A DNA stretch of 22,940 nucleotides from an uncultured Chitinophagaceae bacterium (lineage in GTDB: Bacteria > Bacteroidota > Bacteroidia > Chitinophagales > Chitinophagaceae). A model generated the notes under the pieces. The model was not told the origin of the DNA and ran no database searches. It saw only the letters and a list, made by a program, of their open reading frames with translations. Shown piece by piece: positions 16,052 to 22,940 of the stretch (position 1 is the first letter of the stretch; every line of letters starts with the position of its first letter). The stretch spans positions 1-22,940 of the forward strand of contig CAMPGG010000018.1 in the NCBI GenBank assembly GCA_946885335.1, read 5' to 3'. The position numbers were made by a program, and so were the translations under genes.

Positions 16052-16075
16052 CTGAAAAAATGAGTTGAAAAATAT

Positions 16076-16528
16076 TTATAAAGTAAAAGATTCCCGTATC
16101 ATACGGCCTCTCTTATTAAAGAATAGATATTTTTTTTGAATATCTCCTTTCTCCACTTTCAGGCGATATTGTGTACTGCCATCGGGCAGGTAAACCAATG
16201 CTGTTTCTTTTTGAATCCAGTTTTCATCCGCATACTTACTTCTTTCAAAACCAGATTTGATCTCTTCTGATAACTGGTCGAATGACCATTCTCTTTCAGT
16301 TTCTTTCCAAAGTCCTTTATTATTATAGGAGGCGATCATCTTTGCTCCATCCAGTTTAAAATGCACATACACTTTAACCAGGTTATCTTTAAATTCTACA
16401 TCTGTGGCAGTTGGATACTGACTTTCAAATGCGGACATTACTTCGGCGGGTAATTCACGTAGTTGCGCATACGAAGTTGCAAAAACAAAAAAACCTGATA
16501 CCATTAATAATAAAAACCTTTTAACCAT
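16076..16528 (-). CDS. Secreted PepSY-like domain protein
   Basis: The 150-residue protein starts with a clear signal peptide ending TSYAQ at about residue 22. The mature part shows two PepSY-like repeats of the type common in Bacteroidota: LPAEVMSAFESQYPTATDVEF, then an extended VKVYVHFKLDGAKMIASYNNKG strand pair, followed by a second unit with GDIQKKYLFFNKRGRMI at the end. Proteins of this kind (PepSY-like, BLIP-fold) are secreted and mostly of unknown role. It lies 54 bp downstream of rsmI on the same strand and just before a strong terminator, so it may be the last gene of that group or have its own promoter. Confidence 0.7.
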   Translation of the reverse strand: MVKRFLLLMVSGFFVFATSYAQLRELPAEVMSAFESQYPTATDVEFKDNLVKVYVHFKLDGAKMIASYNNKGLWKETEREWSFDQLSEEIKSGFERSKYADENWIQKETALVYLPDGSTQYRLKVEKGDIQKKYLFFNKRGRMIRESFTL

Positions 16529-16582
16529 AACTTATTTATTTATATCGCAAAGTTGATACAGAATATGTTAGCAGTATGATAA

Positions 16583-17251
16583 TTATTTTCCACCACCCTG
16601 AATAACTATCACTATTTCGCCCTTTACTGTTTTGCTTTTAAAGTGATCTGCCACCTCCTGCAGTGTACCTCTTTTATTTTCTTCAAACATCTTTGTGAGT
16701 TCCCTGCTCACAGAACATGGCCGGTCGGTGCCCAGGTATTGAGCTAATTCTTCCAGTGTCTTTACCAATCGCATTGGCGATTCATATAAAATTATCGTAC
16801 GCTCTTCTTCCGCCAGTTTTTTTAATAAAGTCTGGCGACCTTTTTTTAGGGGCAAAAAACCTTCGAAAACAAAACGGTTACAAGGCAAGCCACTATTGAC
16901 CAATGCAGGCACGAATGCGGTTGCACCAGGTAAACTTTCCACTTTAATTCCTTCTTTTACACATTCACGCACCAATAAAAATGCAGGATCCGAAATGCCG
17001 GGCGTACCAGCATCTGTTACAACCGCCATTGTTTTACCCGCTTGTAATTGCGATACAAGATGGGACAAAACTTTATGTTCGTTGTGTTGATGATAAGGCG
17101 TTAACGGTGTGGATACCTGGTAATGATTCAGCAGTTTGCTGGTAGTACGGGTATCTTCAGCCAAAATAAGATCAACCTGTTTTAATACTTCAAGTGCCCT
17201 GAGTGTAATATCTTTCAGATTGCCGATTGGCGTTGGAACCAGGTACAACAT
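16583..17251 (-). CDS. rsmI: 16S rRNA (cytidine-1402 2'-O) methyltransferase RsmI
   Basis: RsmI methylates the ribose of C1402 in the decoding centre of 16S rRNA. The 222-residue protein has the family's N-terminal VPTPIGNLKDITLRALE, then LAEDTRTTSKLL, then VVTDAGTPGISDPAFLLVRE, and later RTIILYESPMRLVKTLEEL and the SRELTKMFEE block. These are the tetrapyrrole-methylase-fold motifs typical of RsmI/YraL. It lacks the extra C-terminal region present in the longer E. coli protein, which is common in other phyla. It lies 44 bp after purS and is probably in one transcript with pssA and purS. Confidence 0.95.
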   Translation of the reverse strand: MLYLVPTPIGNLKDITLRALEVLKQVDLILAEDTRTTSKLLNHYQVSTPLTPYHQHNEHKVLSHLVSQLQAGKTMAVVTDAGTPGISDPAFLLVRECVKEGIKVESLPGATAFVPALVNSGLPCNRFVFEGFLPLKKGRQTLLKKLAEEERTIILYESPMRLVKTLEELAQYLGTDRPCSVSRELTKMFEENKRGTLQEVADHFKSKTVKGEIVIVIQGGGK

Positions 17252-17295
17252 AGTTTATCTTTTCGTGCTTTGGTTACCGTTAGTGCAGCATTCAG

Positions 17296-17541
17296 TTAGT
17301 GAACGGTAACTTCAAAAACTTCCATAACCGGATTGGCAAGTAGTTTTTTTGCAGCTTCTTCACCAATTTTTTTTGCTTCTTCAGCAGATGATGCATCAAT
17401 TTGCAAATCGATATTTTTTCCAATCCGAACATCTTCAACTCCATTCAAGCCTAAATTTTTTAATCCACCCATAACGGCTTTTCCCTGTGGATCAAGAAGA
17501 TCTTTTAAAGGCATTACTTTGATCTGAACCGTGAAACTCAT
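17296..17541 (-). CDS. purS: Phosphoribosylformylglycinamidine synthase subunit PurS
   Basis: PurS is the small bridging subunit of the three-part FGAM synthase (PurL-PurQ-PurS) in purine synthesis. The 81-residue product matches its usual size and pattern: strand FTVQIKVMPLKDLLDPQGKA, then GLNGVEDVRIGKNIDLQID, then a helix AKKIGEEAAKKLLANPVMEV and a final strand. I chose ATG 17541, 13 bp after the pssA stop; a start at 17595 would overlap pssA and add an unrelated leader. purQ and purL are not beside it, which is unusual compared with organisms where the three genes are adjacent. It is translated in a pssA-purS-rsmI run. Confidence 0.9.
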   Translation of the reverse strand: MSFTVQIKVMPLKDLLDPQGKAVMGGLKNLGLNGVEDVRIGKNIDLQIDASSAEEAKKIGEEAAKKLLANPVMEVFEVTVH

Positions 17542-17554
17542 TTGAAATATAATT

Positions 17555-18322
17555 TTAAATAACTGTGGAAGGTTTGAAAAACAAAGATAGGGCAATGTAG
17601 GCCAGTAAGATGACCGGCACCGCTAACCATTGTAAGAAAAAAGCAGAAATTATGGTGATGACCAATAATATAAATATGGGCAGGTTATTTTTAACTGAGA
17701 AATTTTTCAGCTTTAAACTCATTAATGGTATCGTACTTATCATTAAATAAGTTACCAGTAAAATAATGCTGTATAAAACCCATTTATTTATAAACCATAA
17801 ATGAAGATCTAATGTCTGGTAATAAATAACCAGTGGAAATGATGCAATTAATAATCCGCCTGCCGGGGCTGGTAAACCTTTAAAAGTAAACTGCTGGCTT
17901 TTATCAAGGTTGTACCGGGCAAGTCTCCAGGCCGCAGCACAGGGAATCAATAATGCCGGTAATAACCAGGCAATAGATGTATCCAATCCGCCCTCCTCCT
18001 GTGCAAAACTTATTCGCAGAAGCTGGTAAAGAATTAAGCCCGGCGCCACGCCAAAACTGACCACATCGGCCAAAGAATCTAATTGCTTTCCCATTTCAGA
18101 ACTGGCGCCAAACAACCTGGCAACAAATCCATCCAGGAAATCAATAATAGCGGCACCAAATAAAAACAATGAACCCCAAACTATTTTTTCCGGCAGGTTA
18201 ACAGCCGTGAAACCTTCCCTATCCAGGTATACAATTGTTTCTGAAGTTTGCAGAATAAAAATGATAGCTATGCAACCAAAAACCAGGTTGAGCAAAGTAA
18301 AAAGATTGGGGATTTGTTTCAT
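17555..18322 (-). CDS. pssA: CDP-diacylglycerol--serine O-phosphatidyltransferase
   Basis: PssA makes phosphatidylserine, the precursor of phosphatidylethanolamine, in the inner membrane. The 255-residue protein carries the complete CDP-alcohol phosphatidyltransferase motif DGxxAR-x8-GxxxDxxxD: Asp64-Gly65, Ala68-Arg69, Gly78, Asp82 and Asp86, with Asp61 just before it. It has about seven or eight hydrophobic segments, starting with IPNLFTLLNLVFGCIAI, the standard N-terminus of type II PssA. Phosphatidylglycerol synthase is the main alternative, but the N-terminal NLFTLLNLVFG pattern fits PssA better. It is 84 bp downstream of the M24 peptidase gene and 13 bp upstream of purS. Confidence 0.92.
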   Translation of the reverse strand: MKQIPNLFTLLNLVFGCIAIIFILQTSETIVYLDREGFTAVNLPEKIVWGSLFLFGAAIIDFLDGFVARLFGASSEMGKQLDSLADVVSFGVAPGLILYQLLRISFAQEEGGLDTSIAWLLPALLIPCAAAWRLARYNLDKSQQFTFKGLPAPAGGLLIASFPLVIYYQTLDLHLWFINKWVLYSIILLVTYLMISTIPLMSLKLKNFSVKNNLPIFILLVITIISAFFLQWLAVPVILLAYIALSLFFKPSTVI

Positions 18323-18406
18323 AAATCTGCAGTAATGTTTTGTTGTATCCGTAAATTTTAATTGGCTGTATAAAAACCGATGCTATCGTTAATGGTTAAT
18401 CGAATT

Positions 18407-19693
18407 TTATTTCATAAACTTCTCAATTTCTTCCACTGTAATCGGAATGTTCTTCATCAAATCCTTATTACCGGTTTTGGTAATCCACACATTGTTTTCT
18501 ATCCGAATACCCATTTGTTCTTCTTCAATGTAAATGCCCGGTTCCACCGTAAAGACCATCCCTGCCTGTATTGGTAAGGTACGTGTACCCAGGTCATGTA
18601 CATCAATGCCAAGATGATGTGAAATACCATGATATAAATATTTCCGGTATGCTTTGTTATCCGGGTCTTCATTTGCAACGTCCGACTTTTTCAACAAACC
18701 AATTTTGATGAATTGTTTTGTAGCCTCATCGCCCACTTTATCCGTATAGTTCAATATGGAAATACCTGGCTTCAAAAGACTTTTCGCATAATCATGCAGG
18801 TGAAGACAAGCGTTGTAAACTTCTTTTTGTCTTTTTGAAAACTTCCCGTTTACTGGAACAGTCCGGGAAAGATCGGCATTATAACCGCCATAACTGGCAC
18901 CAAAATCCATCAAAACCATTTCTCCATCCAAACATTCCTGGTTATTGCTTACATAATGGAGTATGCGAGCCCTGTCTCCACTGGCTATAATGCTTCCATA
19001 CGCCTGGCCTGTAGCACGATTACTCAAAAAAGAATGAACGATCTCTGCTTCAATCTCGTATTCCATCACGCCTGGTTTTATAAAACCTAAAACACGTCTG
19101 AAAGTTTTATCAGTGATATTGATGGCTTCCTGTATCACATTTATTTCTTCGGGAGTTTTAATGGCTCTTAACCGGGTCATTATTTTTGCAGCCCGCTCGT
19201 AATTGTGTAATGGATATCGTTGTTTCATTTCCTGGACAAACCGGTAATCCCGGGTTTGAAGTAAACTGCCCTTGCGGTCATTTTCATTTGAATCCAGGTA
19301 AATATTATCTGCAAGATGAATCCAGGGTTGCAGTAACCCATCCAGCGCATCTAACCAAACGATGGAAGGGATACCTGATATTTGCTGGGCTTCTTTTGCT
19401 CTTAATCTTTTTCCATCCCATTTCTCTTTTAATTCATTTGGCCGAACCAATACCAGCACTTCTTTATACTTGTTTTCAGGATTATCCGGAAAAAGGATCA
19501 GCATGGAATCTTCCTGTTCTATACCCGTGAGCCAGAAAAGATCACTGTTTTGTTTAAATGGATAAAGCGCATCGCCATTTACAGGTACTTCATCATTGCT
19601 TACAAAAATGGCAATGGAATTGGGCTTCATCTCTTTTCTGAACCTTTCCCTGTTTTGAATAAATATCTGGGGATCAAGCGGTAAATATTTCAT
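18407..19693 (-). CDS. pepP: Xaa-Pro aminopeptidase (M24B, aminopeptidase P)
   Basis: The 428-residue protein joins an N-terminal creatinase-like domain (about 1-170) to a pita-bread M24 catalytic domain. The five dinuclear-metal ligands are visible: Asp263 and Asp274 (MDFGASYGGYNADLSRT), His359 (YHGISHHLGIDVHD), Glu384 (TVEPG) and Glu399 (IRIEN). The HGxSHxLGxDVHD motif and the length match aminopeptidase P, which removes an N-terminal residue before proline. There is no signal peptide, so it is cytoplasmic. It is first in the minus-strand group leading to pssA, purS and rsmI, and divergent from pckA across a 266-bp gap. Confidence 0.92.
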   Translation of the reverse strand: MKYLPLDPQIFIQNRERFRKEMKPNSIAIFVSNDEVPVNGDALYPFKQNSDLFWLTGIEQEDSMLILFPDNPENKYKEVLVLVRPNELKEKWDGKRLRAKEAQQISGIPSIVWLDALDGLLQPWIHLADNIYLDSNENDRKGSLLQTRDYRFVQEMKQRYPLHNYERAAKIMTRLRAIKTPEEINVIQEAINITDKTFRRVLGFIKPGVMEYEIEAEIVHSFLSNRATGQAYGSIIASGDRARILHYVSNNQECLDGEMVLMDFGASYGGYNADLSRTVPVNGKFSKRQKEVYNACLHLHDYAKSLLKPGISILNYTDKVGDEATKQFIKIGLLKKSDVANEDPDNKAYRKYLYHGISHHLGIDVHDLGTRTLPIQAGMVFTVEPGIYIEEEQMGIRIENNVWITKTGNKDLMKNIPITVEEIEKFMK

Positions 19694-19713
19694 TTGATTA
19701 ACTATTTGTGCGC

Positions 19714-19742
19714 TAAAGATAATAAGAGCCCTTACTCTTCAA
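19714..19742 (-). promoter_or_regulatory. Candidate promoter for the M24 peptidase gene
   Basis: On the minus strand TATCTTTA (19721-19714) matches seven of eight positions of TAnnTTTG, and a TTG (19742-19740) lies 18 bp upstream. Between them is a small inverted repeat AAGAG-N6-CTCTT (19724-19739). Both the promoter and the repeat are weak by themselves. Confidence 0.35.
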
Positions 19743-19882
19743 CACATTTTTTAATTCTTTAAAGGGACCAAAATTGAACATTTTTTAAAAAACTGATGAG
19801 ATTATTGCAAATATTTAAAAATAAAATACTTTAAAACTGCTTAACACTTTAAATATGAGCATTTTATTGGCATAGTTTTAAT

Positions 19883-19908
19883 GTGTTTCACTAACACTTG
19901 TTTGTGTT
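19883..19908 (+). promoter_or_regulatory. Alternating GTGTT/AACAC half-sites at the pckA promoter
   Basis: The segment reads GTGTT-N5-AACAC-N6-GTGTT, giving two overlapping inverted repeats that share the middle half-site and cover the -33 box. A further TAACACTT lies exactly 50 bp upstream (19842-19849) of the one at 19892-19899. This looks like a possible repressor or activator site for pckA; no known regulator is assigned. Confidence 0.35.
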
Positions 19909-19933
19909 TCCTGAATTTTGTGATTTACATTTG
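19901..19933 (+). promoter_or_regulatory. Promoter of pckA (Bacteroidota type)
   Basis: TTTG at 19901-19904 and TACATTTG at 19926-19933 are separated by 21 bp and match the Bacteroidota -33 (TTTG) and -7 (TAnnTTTG) elements. Transcription would start near 19939, giving a leader of about 20 nt. The leader has an A-rich stretch instead of a Shine-Dalgarno sequence. Confidence 0.7.
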
Positions 19934-19959
19934 CCGTTAAATAAAAAAAGATTGCTTGT

Positions 19960-21564
19960 ATGTCAATACCTACCATTTCATTTAATGTGGAAAAATTAGC
20001 TGTGCTCGGCTTAAAGAACTCCGAAAACATTCATTACCAGTTAACTCCTGATGAATTAGTCAAAGATACATTGCGTTTAGGAGAAGGTGTTTTGAATGAT
20101 ACCGGGGCTCTTGTAATCAATACGGGTGAATTTACCGGCCGTTCCCCCAAAGATAAATTTACAGTGAAGGATGATATGACGGATGATTCCATCTTTTGGA
20201 ATGAATTCAACATTCCACTGGAAGAAAAGTATTATGACATCATTTTTAAAAAAATGATGGCCCATATGAATTCCTTACCTGAAATCTGGATCAGGGATTG
20301 CCAGGCCTGTGCAGATCCACGTTACCGCATCAATATCCGGGTTATCAATGAAAAACCCTGGAGTAACCTGTTTGCTTTTAATATGTTCCTGAGACCAACT
20401 GAGGAAGAACTGGAAAATTTTAAACCAGAATGGACCATCATTTCCGCACCGGGATTATTATTGAATCCAGAAGAATGTGGAATACGTCAGCACAACATCT
20501 CACTTGTTTCTTTTAAACACAAAATGATATTAGTGGGTGGATCAGGATATACGGGTGAAATGAAAAAAGGAATTTTCACCATTTTAAATTACCTGTTGCC
20601 ACATGATAAAAAAATATTGAGCATGCATTGCAGTGCCAATATGGGCAAAAAAGGTGACACTGCCATTTTCTTTGGATTAAGCGGAACTGGCAAAACAACA
20701 TTGAGTGCAGACCCGGAAAGAAAATTGATCGGTGACGATGAGCACGCCTGGACAGATGATAATATTTTTAATTTCGAGGGTGGTTGCTATGCCAAATTAA
20801 TCAACCTTTCTCCGGAAAGAGAGCCAGAAATTCATAATGCAATCCGCCCGGGTGCATTAGTTGAAAATGTGATGTTTCATCCTGGTACCAATCAAATAAA
20901 TTTTGATGATGGATCTATTACAGAGAATACACGTGTATCCTACCCGCTTTATTTTATCAGCAATTCGCTGGAACCTTCAGTTGGTGGCATTCCAAAGAAT
21001 ATATTCTTTTTAACCTGCGACGCTTATGGTGTTTTACCACCCATTTCCAAACTAACAAAAGGCCAGGCCATGTACCAGTTCATCTCCGGATATACCGCAA
21101 AAGTGGCGGGTACAGAAGCAGGAGTTACTGAACCGAAACCTACATTCAGTGCATGTTTTGGTGCCCCGTTTCTACCTTTACATCCTGGCAGTTATGCATC
21201 CATGTTAGGGGAAAAAATGGAAGAACATGATGTGGATGTTTGGCTGGTTAATACAGGCTGGACAGGTGGCCCATATGGTGAAGGAAGCAGGATGAAACTT
21301 CCATATACAAGGGCAATGATTTCTGCAGCGTTGGAAGGCAAATTGGATGAGGTGTCATATGTTACGGATCCAATTTTTGGCATGGCTGTTCCGCAGCATT
21401 GCCCGGGTGTACCTGCGGAATTATTAAATCCCCGCGATACATGGAATGATAAAGAAGCTTATGACGAAAAAGCAAAATTCCTGGCTGATTTATTTATACA
21501 AAATTTTGAGAAGTATAAAGATGGTTTAAGCGAGGATATCACTTCTGCAGGGCCAAAAATTTAA
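19960..21564 (+). CDS. pckA: Phosphoenolpyruvate carboxykinase (ATP)
   Basis: PckA converts oxaloacetate and ATP to phosphoenolpyruvate, CO2 and ADP, the entry to gluconeogenesis. The 534-residue length and motifs fit the ATP family: FTGRSPKDKF with the substrate-binding Arg61, YTGEMKKG at 197-204 (Mn2+/oxaloacetate Lys), MHCSAN with His223, the P-loop GLSGTGKTTLSAD at 239-251 and the kinase-2 motif LIGDDEHAW at 256-264. GTP-dependent enzymes have a different P-loop context. The gene has its own promoter with possible operator half-sites and its own terminator, so it is a single unit. It complements the citrate synthase in this window around oxaloacetate. Confidence 0.97.
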   Translation: MSIPTISFNVEKLAVLGLKNSENIHYQLTPDELVKDTLRLGEGVLNDTGALVINTGEFTGRSPKDKFTVKDDMTDDSIFWNEFNIPLEEKYYDIIFKKMMAHMNSLPEIWIRDCQACADPRYRINIRVINEKPWSNLFAFNMFLRPTEEELENFKPEWTIISAPGLLLNPEECGIRQHNISLVSFKHKMILVGGSGYTGEMKKGIFTILNYLLPHDKKILSMHCSANMGKKGDTAIFFGLSGTGKTTLSADPERKLIGDDEHAWTDDNIFNFEGGCYAKLINLSPEREPEIHNAIRPGALVENVMFHPGTNQINFDDGSITENTRVSYPLYFISNSLEPSVGGIPKNIFFLTCDAYGVLPPISKLTKGQAMYQFISGYTAKVAGTEAGVTEPKPTFSACFGAPFLPLHPGSYASMLGEKMEEHDVDVWLVNTGWTGGPYGEGSRMKLPYTRAMISAALEGKLDEVSYVTDPIFGMAVPQHCPGVPAELLNPRDTWNDKEAYDEKAKFLADLFIQNFEKYKDGLSEDITSAGPKI

Positions 21565-21587
21565 TTATTTAAATTTTATATATTGAC

Positions 21588-21617
21588 GAAAGCTCTTTCC
21601 TACCGGTTAGAGCTTTC
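21588..21617 (+). terminator. Terminator after pckA
   Basis: A 9-bp stem (GAAAGCTCT / AGAGCTTTC) with a 12-nt loop is followed by CATATTTTTTT. It begins 23 bp after the pckA stop codon and fits a rho-independent terminator. Confidence 0.85.
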
Positions 21618-21682
21618 ATATTTTTTTAACTAGCCAAACAGGTATACTAAAAATATTTTTATGAACTTCCCGTTCAGAAATT

Positions 21683-22261
21683 ATGCTATTTATTCAATCA
21701 TTTATATCTGTAGCCCTGCTCCTTGTTTCATTCTTTCATTCACCCGTTAATGAAAAAATAGCCGGTGAAGAAGATTATATCGATTGGCAGGAAGGACGCC
21801 GGTTAAACTGGGAAGATTTTGAAGCGCCGGTCAACCGCGAATCAGATGCGGCCGCATTAACATCTACATATTTAGGCTTTCAATACCGCGTTAAAAACAA
21901 TGTTTTTACATATAACATTGCATGTCGTTTTGCAAAAAAAAGATCCTGGGGACTCATTAAGAACGATTGGATATTGAATCACGAGCAAGGCCATTTTGAT
22001 ATTTCAGAATTGTTTGCCCGCTACCTCCACCAGGCGATCATTGAATACCCACTCAATTTAAAATATCTTAAAAGGGACCTGGATAATATTTACCAGGAAC
22101 ATATGGAGTTGAAAGAAGAATTTCAAAATCTGTATGATACAGAAACTGATTACAGCCGAAATAAAGACAAACAAAGAGAATGGACACAAAAGATCAATGA
22201 TCTTTTAATTGAGATGGAAGACTATGCGGATTACCGCGATCCCCAACCGAAAAAAAATTAG
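21683..22261 (+). CDS. Secreted DUF922-type putative zinc protease
   Basis: The 192-residue protein has a hydrophobic N-terminus (residues 1-20) that should direct export, although no clear cleavage site is seen. It contains LNWEDFEAPV at 41-50 and a zincin-like HEQGHFD motif at 100-106 (His100, Glu101, His104, and Asp106 as a possible third ligand). The WxDF strand followed by HExxHFD is the pattern of DUF922 proteins, predicted secreted Zn-dependent proteases with no proven substrate. A charged C-terminal region (about 125-185) is likely helical. The stop codon TAG overlaps the stop codon of the converging kinase gene. Activity is inferred from the motif only. Confidence 0.8.
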   Translation: MLFIQSFISVALLLVSFFHSPVNEKIAGEEDYIDWQEGRRLNWEDFEAPVNRESDAAALTSTYLGFQYRVKNNVFTYNIACRFAKKRSWGLIKNDWILNHEQGHFDISELFARYLHQAIIEYPLNLKYLKRDLDNIYQEHMELKEEFQNLYDTETDYSRNKDKQREWTQKINDLLIEMEDYADYRDPQPKKN

Positions 22262-22893
22262 AACAACCCGTAAAGTTGTGAATCTATTTTTTGGATGATC
22301 TCTCCAAGATGTTCATCGTTCTCTGCAAATTTATTTTCATCCACATTGATCACCAGGAGTGAACCTTCTTTGTACGTATCAATCCATTTATTATAATACT
22401 CATTCAATCTTTTTAAATAATCGAGGCGAATATTTTCTTCATATTCCCTGCCTCTTTTTTGTATCTGTCCTACTAAAGTTGGTACGGAAGCCTTCAGGTA
22501 GATCATCAGGTCTGGTGGCTTCACCATTTGTTTCAGCGTATTGAAGAATTCGTAATAATTATCAAAATCCCGTTTACTCATCAAACCCATTTCATGAAGA
22601 TTGGGCGCAAAAATATTTGCATCTTCATAAATGGTTCGATCCTGCACGATTGTTTCCGTACCGCGATGGATTTCCAGCAACTGTGTTAACCGGCTATTCA
22701 GGAAATAAATTTGCAGGTTAAAACTCCAGCGGGGCATGTCCTCGTAAAAGTCGAACAGGTATGGATTATGATCCACATCTTCAAACTGGGGAATCCATTT
22801 ATAATGTTTACTCAATAATTCGGTTAATGTGGTTTTGCCTGCACCTATGTTACCGGCTACTGCAATATGCTTAGGTTTTTTACTTTTTGCCAT
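22258..22893 (-). CDS. Deoxynucleoside kinase (dAK/dGK/dCK family)
   Basis: This enzyme family phosphorylates deoxyribonucleosides at the 5' position for dNTP salvage. The 211-residue protein shows the P-loop GNIGAGKTTL at 14-23, a substrate-binding block PRWSFNLQIYFLNSRL at 54-69, the DRT motif in QDRTIYED at 85-92 and an Arg-rich lid (QKRGREYEENI) later. The Q-D-R-T/S-x-YED pattern is that of the deoxyadenosine/deoxyguanosine/deoxycytidine kinase group, not thymidine kinase type II. Which base it prefers cannot be told from the sequence. It converges with the DUF922 gene with stops sharing bases and no terminator between them. The 47 bp upstream to the window edge show no clear promoter. 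Confidence 0.9.
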   Translation of the reverse strand: MAKSKKPKHIAVAGNIGAGKTTLTELLSKHYKWIPQFEDVDHNPYLFDFYEDMPRWSFNLQIYFLNSRLTQLLEIHRGTETIVQDRTIYEDANIFAPNLHEMGLMSKRDFDNYYEFFNTLKQMVKPPDLMIYLKASVPTLVGQIQKRGREYEENIRLDYLKRLNEYYNKWIDTYKEGSLLVINVDENKFAENDEHLGEIIQKIDSQLYGLF

Positions 22894-22940
22894 ACCCCAG
22901 GGGGAGATTTATTAAACGTTGAATATATTAATTTCCGGCA

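Noticed and set aside
19694..19959. Possible small RNA or short gene in the largest intergenic gap
   Set aside because: The gap is AT-rich with no convincing open frame or strong hairpin; the promoter elements for the two divergent genes explain the visible structure.
1..22940. tRNA, rRNA, CRISPR, insertion sequence or phage elements
   Set aside because: I saw no cloverleaf-like segment, regular spaced repeats, transposase motifs or terminal inverted repeats on either strand.

Overview
The window looks like chromosomal housekeeping DNA from a Bacteroidota bacterium, most likely of the Chitinophagaceae/Sphingobacteriia type. This rests on AT-rich intergenic DNA, almost no Shine-Dalgarno sequences, promoter-like boxes of the TAnnTTTG type (clearest before pckA), and family-typical gene versions: an MgtC/DUF4010 membrane protein, a two-gene egtB-egtD pair, a eukaryote-like citrate synthase and an ATP-type PEP carboxykinase. 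The assignment is inference; there is no rRNA or marker phylogeny here. I see no insertion sequence, phage gene, CRISPR array, tRNA or rRNA. Coding density is high and no gene-free gap exceeds 300 bp (the largest is 266 bp, before pckA).

Layout, left to right. Positions 1-1698 (minus strand) hold a secreted hypothetical protein, a patatin-like phospholipase and the first 20 codons of a probable polyphosphate kinase 2, spaced like an operon. An MgtC/DUF4010 membrane protein follows (1809-3101, minus). egtD and egtB (3226-5314, minus, 4 bp apart) form an ergothioneine-type pair. Divergent from them is a lipoprotein gene (5511-6200, plus), which meets citrate synthase (6286-7611, minus) tail to tail across a strong bidirectional terminator. 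An LptF/LptG permease (7761-8849), two small unknown genes, a single-domain response regulator and tgt (10065-11204) follow on the minus strand.

A plus-strand group then encodes a membrane-anchored family 2 glycosyltransferase, RsmG and a NarL/LuxR-type response regulator that is flanked by two near-identical inverted repeats. After another bidirectional terminator come an M1 metallopeptidase (14019-15869), a secreted PepSY-like protein, RsmI, PurS, phosphatidylserine synthase and an M24 aminopeptidase, all on the minus strand (to 19693). On the plus strand are pckA, with a good promoter and terminator, and a DUF922-type secreted metalloprotease-like protein. A deoxynucleoside kinase (minus) closes the window, its stop codon overlapping that of the DUF922 gene.

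Functionally this is core metabolism (TCA entry, gluconeogenesis, purine, phospholipid and dNTP salvage), RNA modification (Tgt, RsmG, RsmI), envelope biogenesis (Lpt, glycosyltransferase, PssA) and a thiol-histidine antioxidant branch (EgtB/EgtD). I found no convincing new multi-gene system. The points most worth a second look are a Tgt that has lost all three zinc-binding cysteines, the TACCAC/GTGGTA repeats bracketing the NarL-type regulator, a possible pair of diverged tandem paralogues of unknown function, and an alternating GTGTT/AACAC array at the pckA promoter.
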